The position numbers were made by a program, and so were the translations under genes. Shown here piece by piece: positions 37,451 through 45,916 of a DNA stretch of 64,000 bases; position 1 is the stretch's first letter, and the number at the start of each line of letters is the position of its first letter. A model generated the notes under the pieces. It searched no databases and was not told the origin of the DNA. It was given only the letters and a program-made list of their open reading frames with translations. Source of the DNA: CG2-30-36-16 sp964372115 (GTDB taxonomy: Bacteria > Bacteroidota > Ignavibacteria > Ignavibacteriales > Ignavibacteriaceae); NCBI GenBank assembly GCA_964372115.1, contig CAYJPN010000021.1:1-64000 (forward strand), written 5' to 3'.

Positions 37451-38182
37451 TTACTTCATGGCTATTACCCCGAATGCCCTGCCGGATTTCTGTCCATCAC
37501 GGCGGTATGAGTGAAGCAGAAAATCATTTTCATAAGAGCACAAATTTGATTTTTGAATATTGCGCGCCGGTATACCGAAATTTTTAAGCATATCTAAATT
37601 TACCCCGGTAACATCGAGAAGATATTTTTCATTTGCAGGTTTCAGATATTTATAATCAAAAAATGAAGCCACCTCCGTACCCACTTCATAATTAATTTGG
37701 CTTATTGAGGGGGCAATATAGACGAACAAATTTTCGGGTGACGAGTTAAATTTTTCCTTTAATTTTTGGAGCGTATTATTCAATATTTTTTTTTCAGTTC
37801 CGCGCCAACCGGAATGAACCCCAGCGATTACTTTATTTTTTTTGTCGTAAATAAAAACAGCAGTGCAATCGCCGCTGCTTACAACAAGTCCAACACCGGT
37901 TTTATCGGTAATCATCGCATCCGATTCACCGCAAAATCCCGGTTCTTCCACAATAGTTACCGCATCGCCGTGAACCTGTTTTTGAAAAACAATCCGGTCG
38001 GTAGAAAGTTCTATATTGTTAAAAAACATTTCCCGGTTTTCTTCTACTATGTTTTCATCATCACCAACTGACCGGGAGAGATTAAAAAAATACGGTGCAG
38101 TTCTTTCATTCCCGATTTTTGTACTAAAGCCGAATATAAGTTCTTCGAACTGTTCGAAAATAATAGGTTTTATAAAAGTCAT
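37451..38182 (-). CDS. pgeF: Purine nucleoside phosphorylase/peptidoglycan editing factor (YfiH family)
   Basis: 243 residues. 'QKQVHGDAV', 'VSSGDCTAVFIYD' and 'AGVHSGWRGTEKKI' provide the conserved His-Cys-His zinc site of the YfiH/DUF152 family. Members were called multicopper polyphenol oxidases, but known ones act as purine nucleoside phosphorylase/adenosine deaminase and as cytosolic peptidoglycan-precursor editors. First gene of the minus-strand run. Confidence 0.92.
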   Translation of the reverse strand: MTFIKPIIFEQFEELIFGFSTKIGNERTAPYFFNLSRSVGDDENIVEENREMFFNNIELSTDRIVFQKQVHGDAVTIVEEPGFCGESDAMITDKTGVGLVVSSGDCTAVFIYDKKNKVIAGVHSGWRGTEKKILNNTLQKLKEKFNSSPENLFVYIAPSISQINYEVGTEVASFFDYKYLKPANEKYLLDVTGVNLDMLKNFGIPARNIQKSNLCSYENDFLLHSYRRDGQKSGRAFGVIAMK

Positions 38183-38512
38183 ATTCTAAATTAATTTTGG
38201 AACAAATTTATTAAAATTAGTTCATAAAAGTTCGGGTACAAAAAAATGAATTTGTCAAAATAATTTGTACTTAAAGTGAAGTTTCTATTTCTTGCTTCGG
38301 TTAAAAATAGCAAAACAAAAATGATCGGAATAAATTTAATATCATGCCCCATACAATTCACTAATGCAAGCAAAAACTTTTGTCCCGCGCTGATTCTATT
38401 GCCGGTTTATTCACATCGTTTTTGAAAAGTGATTAATTCTTCTCTATTCGCAAATTCAGCCGCTAACTGTTATATTTGAGTTCATTTTTATAAAGAACAT
38501 GGACAAATTAAA
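38183..38512. promoter_or_regulatory. Divergent intergenic region pgeF/surE
   Basis: 330 bases between divergent operons, expected to hold both promoters. TATATTTG at 38471-38478 fits the Bacteroidota -7 consensus TAnnTTTG for surE, but I find no good TTTG near -33. A five-codon frame (ATG 38499 to TGA 38516) overlaps the TTG start of surE. Confidence 0.4.
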
Positions 38513-39295
38513 TTGAAGATACTTGTATGTAACGATGATGGTATTGATTCTGCTGGTATTTATGAATTGGTATCGGAGTTAAAAAAATCTGCTGAAGTTA
38601 CCGTGGTTGCACCTTTAACAGAACAAAGCGCCGTAGGACATTCTATAACTATGCAGACCCCGCTGCGCGTAATAAATTATTATAAAAACGGCGAGTTTTT
38701 TGGTTACGCAGTTGACGGCACACCGGCGGATTGTGTAAAAATTGGAATAAGAAATATATTAAAGGAAAGCCCGGATATAGTTATCTCCGGTATAAATCAC
38801 GGTTCAAATACGGCAATAAATATTATTTATTCCGGCACAGTTTCCGCCGCGCGCGAAGCGGCGATAATGGATGTGCCGGCTATAGCTGTTTCAGTTACAA
38901 ACCACGCCGCAAAACATTTTAATTTTGCTTCCAGGGTGGCGATGATGCTCGCGAAAGAAATTGCCGAAAAATCATTACCAAAGGGAACGCTTTTAAATGT
39001 AAATGTTCCCGATCTTCCCGAGGAAGAAATTGCAGGTATACTTTTAACCAAACAGGGTAAATCGAAATGGGACGATATTTATGAACAGCGCCAGGACCCA
39101 TACGGTCGAGATTATTACTGGCTTACCGGCAGCCTTATGGAAGTAGATAACGAACTTGACAAAGACCAAAAAGCAGTAAAAAATAATTATGTATCAGTTA
39201 CACCTATCCATTTCGATCTAACCGATTATGCAACTTATGACCGGATGAAGGAATGGAAAATTGAGGAGTTGTTAAATGGCAAAGAAAAAAAATAA
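38513..39295 (+). CDS. surE: 5'/3'-nucleotidase SurE
   Basis: 260 residues. 'ILVCNDDGIDSAGI' holds the metal-binding Asp pair, 'SGINHGSNTAINIIYSGTV' the Ser/Asn site. SurE dephosphorylates nucleoside monophosphates and is often linked to stress survival. Start is TTG 38513. It overlaps the phzF-like gene by 20 bases. Confidence 0.95.
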   Translation: MKILVCNDDGIDSAGIYELVSELKKSAEVTVVAPLTEQSAVGHSITMQTPLRVINYYKNGEFFGYAVDGTPADCVKIGIRNILKESPDIVISGINHGSNTAINIIYSGTVSAAREAAIMDVPAIAVSVTNHAAKHFNFASRVAMMLAKEIAEKSLPKGTLLNVNVPDLPEEEIAGILLTKQGKSKWDDIYEQRQDPYGRDYYWLTGSLMEVDNELDKDQKAVKNNYVSVTPIHFDLTDYATYDRMKEWKIEELLNGKEKK

Positions 39296-40148
39296 AATAT
39301 ACCACATCGATGCTTTTACGAGCGAACCGTTTTCCGGAAACCCCGCCGCAGTTACATTCGGCGATGAATTTAGCGAGGAGCAAAAACAATCGATAGCGCG
39401 GGAGATGAATTTATCCGAAACTGCATTTTTATCGAAATCGGATAATGCTACTTATAAACTGCAATGGTTCACACCTACGAATGAAGTAAACCTTTGCGGT
39501 CATGCTACAATTGCATCACTTCATTTTTTGCATGAAAACAAACTTCTGAAGAACGGTGAAGAAATTACATTTGAAACATTATCGGGTGTATTACGCTGCC
39601 GCTTTGAAAATGGTAAATATTTTATGCAAATGCCTCTATTTAAACCGGGCGAGTATGAACACGATATAAAGGAAGTAATCGATGCTCTGAATTTATCGGA
39701 AGAAAACGTCGATCCGTTTGTTGAAACTGTTTTGTTGGAAAACGGTAATCTTTATATCTGCGTAAATAATTTAAAAACTTTGAAGGCAATAAAACCCGAT
39801 TTTAACAAACTGAAAGATCTTTCAGCCGGCGAGAAAAAGTTTGATGCAGTTGCTGTTTACACTCTCGAAACAATAGATTCATCATCTTTTGCGCATATTA
39901 GATTTTTTGCGCCCGCACACGGAATTAACGAGGACCCTGTTACAGGTTCCGCAAACGGACCTTTGCTTACGGTTTTAAAATACCTTTATGTGATCGATCA
40001 AACAGAGGAAGAAGCTTATGTTCAGTTTGAACAAGGCGATTTTATAAACCATAAAGGACGCGTTGGCGTTACCTATTATTTGTCGAAGAAAGAACTTTTT
40101 ATTTCCGGTAATGCTGTAACCGTTCTGAAGGGAGAATTAAACTTTTAA
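39276..40148 (+). CDS. PhzF-family isomerase
   Basis: 290 residues. 'IDAFTSEPFSGNPAAV' carries the N-terminal signature, 'ETAFLSK' the conserved catalytic Glu, 'GHATIASLHFL' and 'EDPVTGSANGP' the two GxA/DPVTGS motifs. PhzF folds act as isomerases or epimerases; outside phenazine operons, as here, the substrate is unknown. It overlaps surE by 20 bases and the next gene by one base. Confidence 0.93.
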   Translation: MAKKKNKIYHIDAFTSEPFSGNPAAVTFGDEFSEEQKQSIAREMNLSETAFLSKSDNATYKLQWFTPTNEVNLCGHATIASLHFLHENKLLKNGEEITFETLSGVLRCRFENGKYFMQMPLFKPGEYEHDIKEVIDALNLSEENVDPFVETVLLENGNLYICVNNLKTLKAIKPDFNKLKDLSAGEKKFDAVAVYTLETIDSSSFAHIRFFAPAHGINEDPVTGSANGPLLTVLKYLYVIDQTEEEAYVQFEQGDFINHKGRVGVTYYLSKKELFISGNAVTVLKGELNF

Positions 40149-42295
40149 TGTTCGGTTTCGAAAAAGTTGCCCTTACATTTTCATTTAGTGCGGTGTGGTT
40201 TATCATCGCACTTTTAGTATTAGCGGGTTATACTTTTTATGTGTACCGTTATACTGTACCACCGGTACGCCCTTTAACAAAGGCGGCTTTAATTACACTC
40301 CGCTTCCTCGCTTTGCTTTCTCTTCTCTTCTTTATTTTCGAGCCGGTTCTTACTTTAACTAAAAAAAATCTCTTGCAGCCTGTGCATCTTTTTTTTGTCG
40401 ACAACTCGCGCTCGGTGCAAATTGCCGACGGCACCAATAGAAAAGAAAAGGAGGAGCAATTTGTTGAGGATGCGCTCGCGTCCGGAGTATCCGGGAACTC
40501 CGAGTTTTATACATTCGGTACCAATATAAATAAAAGCAGCAGCGATTCTATAAAGTATCTCACATTAAATGATGGTTCAACAAATTTTTCAAACATCTTT
40601 TCAGCTATAAAAAAAGATAATCGGAATATCGCTTCCGTTGCAATTGTGTCTGACGGTGTTGTTACTTCCGGTTCCAAACCTTTGTTTGATGCCGAGAAGT
40701 TGAACATACCAATTTTTACAGTCGGGCTTGGAGATACCACGATTAAAAAAGATGTTTTTGTAAAAAATGTTTTATTCAACGAGTTTATTTATGTAAAAAC
40801 CCCAACTACTATTCTTTCGGAAATAAGCAGCCATGGATTTGAAGGAAAACAAATAACGGCGTCTCTATATGAAAATGATATACCGGTTGAACAAAAAAAT
40901 ATAACCCTTTCTCAAGAAGGTTTTCAAAGTGTTTCTTTTGATTATTTGCCGAGAACCGGCGGCGAAAAAAAAATGAGCATTAGTGTTACGACTCTTCCCG
41001 GGGAAGAAAATAAAAACAACAACAAAAAATTGTTTTATATAAATGTTTTGGATAACAAATTAAAAGTATTGCTTCTCTCCGGCGCGCCCTCGCAGGATTT
41101 GTCGTTTATCCGCAGCAGTTTAAAACTTGATGAAAACATTTCAGTCAGCAGCATAACTGTTTTTGATCAAAATAAAATTATTGAAATAATAGATCCATCC
41201 CGGGCAATAGACAGCTCGGATATAATATTTTTGATCGGCTTTCCGTCAAAACAAACTCCCCCCTCGCTCATTCAAAAAACTATTGACGCAATTGCGGGGA
41301 AAAATAAGCCGTTCTTTTTCCTTTTAGAAAATTCAACCGATTATGCTCTTCTTAATTCGTTTCAAAAAACTCTATCATTCATCCCCCGGCAGGGCATACA
41401 AAAAATTTATGAGGTTCAGCCGAGCATTGGCGCCGGCGACCTTGATAACCCATTACTCCAAAATAATTCATCCAACCCGGCAGATGCTTGGAATAACCTT
41501 CCGCCGGTTTATCAGCCATCTTACGATTTTAAAGCCAAACCGGGAAGTGATGTTTTATCCAACGTAAAAATTAACAATGTTCCATTAAATAGACCATTAA
41601 TAATTACTCAACGTATAAGTTTCAGCCGCAGCATATCGGTGCTTGCGTTTGATATATGGAAATGGAAACTGCAAACCGCGCAAAAAAATCTCAACTTGTT
41701 TGATAGTTTTATACTCAACAGCGTTAAATGGCTTAACACAACAAACGACCAAAAGAAAGTGCGTATTGCCACATCTAAAAAACTATACTCGCCCGGTGAA
41801 CCGGTTGAGTTTACGGCACAGGTTTATGATGAGTCGTTTAACCCGATATCGGATTCAGAAATTAGAATAAAAATAAAGGGACCCGATAAGAGCGATATTC
41901 TATTAAACTCCCTTGGCGGCGGTTTATACGAAGGCTCGTTTAACGCCAATTTTTCCGGCGACTTTACATTCGACGGGATGGCGATTTTAAAAGGAAAAAA
42001 TCTCGGCGCCGACAAAGGAAAGTTTAACATCGGCGAAGTTGACATAGAAAAAATTGACGACCGGATGGATTACGAATTTTTGAATTCCCTTTCAAAAATT
42101 TCGGGCGGCAGTTTTTATTTTGCCGGAAATACAGCAGATTTATTCAACAGGCTGGAAACTATTTCTGAAAATTCCTCGAAAGAAAAATTAACCTTATCGG
42201 AGATCAATCTCTGGTCGAACCAATGGCTGATGATTGCCGCGATATTCTTTTTTGCCTTAGAATGGTTTATGAGAAAACGAGCAGGGATGCTTTAA
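40148..42295 (+). CDS. VWA-like membrane protein
   Basis: 715 residues. Two N-terminal membrane segments ('VWFIIALLVLAGYTFYVY', 'LRFLALLSLLFFIFEPVL') are followed by a vWA-like domain ('HLFFVDNSRSVQIADG', 'VAIVSDGVVTSGSKPL'), a class I glutamine amidotransferase-like middle ('VLLLSGAPSQDLSFIRSSL'), a beta-sandwich, and one C-terminal membrane segment. This layout is seen in Bacteroidota membrane proteins of unknown role; the first MIDAS-type motif looks degenerate (DNSRS instead of DxSxS). It shares one base with phzF. Confidence 0.8.
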   Translation: MFGFEKVALTFSFSAVWFIIALLVLAGYTFYVYRYTVPPVRPLTKAALITLRFLALLSLLFFIFEPVLTLTKKNLLQPVHLFFVDNSRSVQIADGTNRKEKEEQFVEDALASGVSGNSEFYTFGTNINKSSSDSIKYLTLNDGSTNFSNIFSAIKKDNRNIASVAIVSDGVVTSGSKPLFDAEKLNIPIFTVGLGDTTIKKDVFVKNVLFNEFIYVKTPTTILSEISSHGFEGKQITASLYENDIPVEQKNITLSQEGFQSVSFDYLPRTGGEKKMSISVTTLPGEENKNNNKKLFYINVLDNKLKVLLLSGAPSQDLSFIRSSLKLDENISVSSITVFDQNKIIEIIDPSRAIDSSDIIFLIGFPSKQTPPSLIQKTIDAIAGKNKPFFFLLENSTDYALLNSFQKTLSFIPRQGIQKIYEVQPSIGAGDLDNPLLQNNSSNPADAWNNLPPVYQPSYDFKAKPGSDVLSNVKINNVPLNRPLIITQRISFSRSISVLAFDIWKWKLQTAQKNLNLFDSFILNSVKWLNTTNDQKKVRIATSKKLYSPGEPVEFTAQVYDESFNPISDSEIRIKIKGPDKSDILLNSLGGGLYEGSFNANFSGDFTFDGMAILKGKNLGADKGKFNIGEVDIEKIDDRMDYEFLNSLSKISGGSFYFAGNTADLFNRLETISENSSKEKLTLSEINLWSNQWLMIAAIFFFALEWFMRKRAGML

Positions 42296-42297
42296 CG

Positions 42298-42984
42298 ATG
42301 AACAGGTTTTTAATTTCAGTTTTAGATTATATACTTCCCCGTTTTTGCGTATCGTGCAAATGTTTACTAAAACCGGACGAAAAAATTGTATGCGGTTCTT
42401 GTTATGTAAATATAAAACATGCCGATGACGATTTAATATCATCTGAATTTAAACGGAAGTTTGAAAAGGATAAAATAATTTCGGCATTTCAATCGCTTTA
42501 TATTTTTGAAAAAGACAAAGAACTTCAACACGTTATCCACGCCCTCAAATACAATAAAAGATTTTTAATCGGTATTTATCTCGGCAATCTTATGGGTAAG
42601 TTTCTCGACGCAAAAATACTGCCGTGGAATATCGATTACATTATTCCGGTACCGCTGCACAAATCAAAAATGTTGGAGCGCGGTTTCAATCAGTCTTACT
42701 TTATCGGTAAGGGTTTATCCCATCATTTAAAAATTCAAATAGGTAACAGAATTATAAAACGAATACGTTACACTGAAACTCAGACAACCCTTACAAAAAA
42801 AGAACGCCAACAAAATATGGAAAACGCTTTTCAGGTTATCTCCCCCAAAAAGATTGCCGGTAAAAATGTTCTTTTAATTGATGATGTAATTACAACCGGC
42901 TCGACAATTTCCGAATGCGGCAAAGTGCTTTTAAAAAGCGGCGCCGAAAAAGTTTATGCCGCTTCAGCAGGTTTAGCTGAATAA
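42298..42984 (+). CDS. comF: ComF-family phosphoribosyltransferase-like protein
   Basis: 228 residues from ATG 42298, two bases after the previous stop (the frame is open further upstream inside the vWA gene). 'PRFCVSCKCLL' and 'VCGSCYVNI' form the zinc finger, 'NVLLIDDVITTGSTISEC' is the PRPP-binding loop. ComF proteins are linked to DNA uptake or recombination in competent bacteria. Last gene of the surE run. Confidence 0.93.
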   Translation: MNRFLISVLDYILPRFCVSCKCLLKPDEKIVCGSCYVNIKHADDDLISSEFKRKFEKDKIISAFQSLYIFEKDKELQHVIHALKYNKRFLIGIYLGNLMGKFLDAKILPWNIDYIIPVPLHKSKMLERGFNQSYFIGKGLSHHLKIQIGNRIIKRIRYTETQTTLTKKERQQNMENAFQVISPKKIAGKNVLLIDDVITTGSTISECGKVLLKSGAEKVYAASAGLAE

Positions 42985-43164
42985 AAGCTCCATAACCCCG
43001 GAGTAAAGACGCCGCAAAATTTCCCAAAAGTTTCCCTTCCTGACCGGCTTTTTCTACTCCGTTTCAATTTGATTTTGTAATATAAATGTAAAAGTACCGT
43101 ATTTCCTTTTTCTCAAAATGATATTTCCCTATTTTACACTCCATAACAACAATTGAGTGAAAGC

Positions 43165-44145
43165 ATGAAATTTTCGGAAGTGACAAGATTTGAAGTTATA
43201 AAAAATCTTGAGGAATACGTTGGTAAAATTATTGATGAATACGCAAACAACATAGAAGACAACTGGCAGCCCGGAGATATATTACCCGGTTCGACAAAAG
43301 AGAGTTTTTTTGACGAAGTAAAAATGCTTCAGCAAAAAGCCGCCGGGTTAAATTACGATTTGGTGGCGGTTATTGTGGGCGACACAATTACCGAAGAGGC
43401 GCTGCCCACATATGAAGCGTGGCTGTATCAGGTTGACGGGATGAAGGAAATTGGTTACGAAAGCAACTGGAATAAGTGGATACGTTTTTGGACGGCTGAG
43501 GAAAACCGTCATGGTGATATTCTGAATAAATATTTGTATCTGTCGGGCAGAGTTAATATGGCTAAAATGGAGGCTTCAACACAATATTTAATTGCCGACG
43601 GGTTTAATATTAAAACCGGGGACGATCCCTATAAAAGTTTTGTGTACACAAGTTTTCAAGAAATTGCCACAAATATTTCTCATCGAAGAGCCGGAACGCT
43701 TGCAAAAAAAGATGGAGATAATTTTCTTGCAAAAATTTGCGGACTTGTAGCCGCCGATGAAGCGCGGCACGCAAAAGTTTATTCATCCTTTGTATCAAAA
43801 ATATTTGAAATTGATCCATCGGAAATGATGACAGCATTTGAAAAAATGATGCGAAACAAAATTGTAATGCCCGCTCATTTTTTACGGGAATTAGGAAACG
43901 GCGGGAGCAACATTTTCGGACACTTTTCCGATGCTGCCCAGAGACTTGGCGTTTATACAGCGCAGGATTATTCGAACATACTAACATCACTTGTAAAAGA
44001 GTGGAATATTGAAAACATACGCGGATTGAATGAAACCGCCGAAAAAGCGAGGGAATATCTTGTAAACCTTCCGGGAAGATTAAATAAAATAGTTGAAAGA
44101 CTAAAAATCCCGCAAATGGGATATAAATTCAGTTGGATTGCGTGA
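43165..44145 (+). CDS. Acyl-ACP desaturase (ferritin-like diiron)
   Basis: 326 residues from ATG 43165, preceded by GAGTGA; a TTG at 43153 is a possible longer start. 'AEENRHGDILNKYL' and 'AADEARHAKVY' are the two E-x-x-H diiron motifs, and 'SFQEIATNISHRRAG' lies between them. The soluble enzyme puts a double bond into acyl-ACP. The type is best known from plant plastids and actinobacteria. It stands alone. Confidence 0.93.
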   Translation: MKFSEVTRFEVIKNLEEYVGKIIDEYANNIEDNWQPGDILPGSTKESFFDEVKMLQQKAAGLNYDLVAVIVGDTITEEALPTYEAWLYQVDGMKEIGYESNWNKWIRFWTAEENRHGDILNKYLYLSGRVNMAKMEASTQYLIADGFNIKTGDDPYKSFVYTSFQEIATNISHRRAGTLAKKDGDNFLAKICGLVAADEARHAKVYSSFVSKIFEIDPSEMMTAFEKMMRNKIVMPAHFLRELGNGGSNIFGHFSDAAQRLGVYTAQDYSNILTSLVKEWNIENIRGLNETAEKAREYLVNLPGRLNKIVERLKIPQMGYKFSWIA

Positions 44146-44234
44146 TAAAAAAAATTTGATATTATCTTATTTTTATCTGAATCCATTTGTATTGTCATTC
44201 ATCTAAATATGAAAATATTTTTCGGAGAATTAAA

Positions 44235-44684
44235 TTGAAAAAAATACTTTCCCTCTCGACTCTTTTTTTAATATTATTTTTTACTCAGGGCTGCAGCCAG
44301 AGTAAAAATGACTTAGAATGGTCGGGAAATCTTGAACTGGCTATAAAAACCGCAAAGGCAGAAAACAAAACCGTACTTGTAAATTTTACAGGTTCCGATT
44401 GGTGCCAGTGGTGCAAAAAACTTAGTGCTGAGGTTTTCACTCAAAAAGAATTTACTGAATTCGCGGGGAAAAATCTCGAGCTTGTAAAAATTGACTTCCC
44501 AAGAAGTATCCAGCAGTCACCCGAAGTTGTATACTACAACAAACAATTGGCGCAGAAGTACGGGATACAGGGATTCCCAACAATTTTACTTGTTGATAAA
44601 AACGGTAATGTTTTAACATACACCGGTTACCGCGATGGCGGCGCTAAAAGTTATGTGGAACATCTTAAATCGTTTATTATGTAA
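44235..44684 (+). CDS. Thioredoxin-like lipoprotein
   Basis: 149 residues from TTG 44235, chosen because GGAG lies seven bases upstream and it gives a lipoprotein signal ('LILFFTQGCSQ', Cys 20). The thioredoxin fold carries 'GSDWCQWCKKL' (CxxC) and the cis-Pro in 'GIQGFPTILLVDKNG'. It likely acts as a periplasmic disulfide reductase. It ends at a strong terminator, and the next gene, msrA, also handles oxidised protein thioethers, so a shared repair role is plausible. Confidence 0.9.
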   Translation: MKKILSLSTLFLILFFTQGCSQSKNDLEWSGNLELAIKTAKAENKTVLVNFTGSDWCQWCKKLSAEVFTQKEFTEFAGKNLELVKIDFPRSIQQSPEVVYYNKQLAQKYGIQGFPTILLVDKNGNVLTYTGYRDGGAKSYVEHLKSFIM

Positions 44685-44702
44685 TTTTTCATGGTAACCT
44701 TT

Positions 44703-44743
44703 AAAAATCCGCCCCGAGTTATACTCCCGGCGGATTTTTTTTT
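44703..44743 (+). terminator. Terminator after thioredoxin lipoprotein
   Basis: AAATCCGCC pairs with GGCGGATTT around a 15-base loop and is followed by a run of T. Strong intrinsic terminator on the plus strand. Confidence 0.9.
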
Positions 44744-44829
44744 GCCCGAATAATTACAATATTAAACTTCTTCCGTGATATTTTTGTTATGGTTTATAGT
44801 TAAGTTGCCTCTAAAAAAAGCGAGATGTT

Positions 44830-45498
44830 ATGTCAAAAATAAAAATATTATTATTTGTAGTTTTAGTTATTGGATTGGCGGCAATGGTTTTTATATTCCC
44901 GGGGCAGCCCGGCAAACTAAAATTAAAAAAGGACGTAAAGATGAGTGAAACAATAAAATTAGACACCGCAACATTTGGTTCCGGGTGCTTTTGGTGTACC
45001 GAGGCACTTTTCGAACGTTTAAAAGGTGTACATGAAATTGTATCGGGCTATTCGGGCGGTAGTGTACCAAACCCGAGTTATGAAGCAGTTTGCACTGGCA
45101 AAACCGGGCACGCAGAGGTTACACAAATTTTATACGACCCGAATGAAATAAGTTTTGTGGAATTATTAGAAGTGTTTTGGAAAACACACGACCCGACAAC
45201 CTTAAACCGTCAGGGCAACGATGTCGGTACGCAATACCGCAGCGTAATTTTTTACCACAATGAAGAACAGAAAAATTTTGCCGAAGAGTATAAGCAAAAA
45301 CTTAACGAAGCTAAAATTTTTGATAACCCGGTAATAACCGAAATCAGTCCATTTAAAAAGTTTTACCCTGCGGAAAAATATCACCAGGACTATTACGACA
45401 ACAACCCTAACCAGGGATACTGCTCATTCGTCATTACTCCAAAAGTAGAAAAGTTTGAGAAAGTTTTTAAAAACAAGTTGAAGGATAAATACAAATAA
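44830..45498 (+). CDS. msrA: Peptide-methionine (S)-S-oxide reductase, membrane-anchored
   Basis: 222 residues. 'GSGCFWCTEALFERLKGV' has the catalytic Cys, 'GHAEVTQILYDP' and 'YHQDYYDNNP' complete the MsrA core. It reduces methionine-S-sulfoxide. The first 37 residues add a hydrophobic segment ('LLFVVLVIGLAAMVFIF'), so the enzyme is probably anchored facing the periplasm. An internal ATG at the MSETIKLD position could give a cytosolic form. Confidence 0.93.
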   Translation: MSKIKILLFVVLVIGLAAMVFIFPGQPGKLKLKKDVKMSETIKLDTATFGSGCFWCTEALFERLKGVHEIVSGYSGGSVPNPSYEAVCTGKTGHAEVTQILYDPNEISFVELLEVFWKTHDPTTLNRQGNDVGTQYRSVIFYHNEEQKNFAEEYKQKLNEAKIFDNPVITEISPFKKFYPAEKYHQDYYDNNPNQGYCSFVITPKVEKFEKVFKNKLKDKYK

Positions 45499-45535
45499 AC
45501 TTCATTTGTGAATGAAATAAATTTGGGTTTAGCGT

Positions 45536-45716
45536 CTTTGCAAGAAATAATTTCTTGCCAAGCAGCCAAGACTCAAACAAGTATAATGAAAATATTTGTA
45601 GGCAGAATGAGCGGATGGATGTTTGATTGTATGAAGTACAATTATAAATTACCCACAATCGTTCTTTCCTTCTCGTTTTATTTTTATATCATTATGGAAC
45701 ATCACGATGTTCTGTA
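45536..45716 (+). repeat. 181-bp dispersed repeat, copy 1
   Basis: Matches 50574-50754 over its full length (both 181 bp). The central part from about 45582 to 45680 is almost identical. Near its left end is the palindrome AGAAATAATTTCT. No TIRs are obvious. It lies in the gap after msrA. Confidence 0.85.
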
Positions 45717-45916
45717 ACAATACAAACAATTCTAAATCCTTTTCCACTCTTGCAATAAAAAATCTTCCGCAAAGACGCACCGGGGAAAAAAGAACTATTT
45801 TTCCCTCCGGGCTTTACTTAAAAAACTTTTTTCACTAACTTTTTTCTGTCGGGTTTGTTCACTTGTATCAACAGCGGTTTTTACCCGGCAAATCACTTTT
45901 TTTTGGGAAGGCGTAT

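Noticed and set aside
38191..38373. Minus-strand frame upstream of pgeF
   Set aside because: No motif and it occupies the divergent promoter region.
45508..45717. Small protein gene inside the 181-bp repeat
   Set aside because: The match is at DNA level, continues outside the frame, and neither copy has a ribosome site. Kept only as a repeat.
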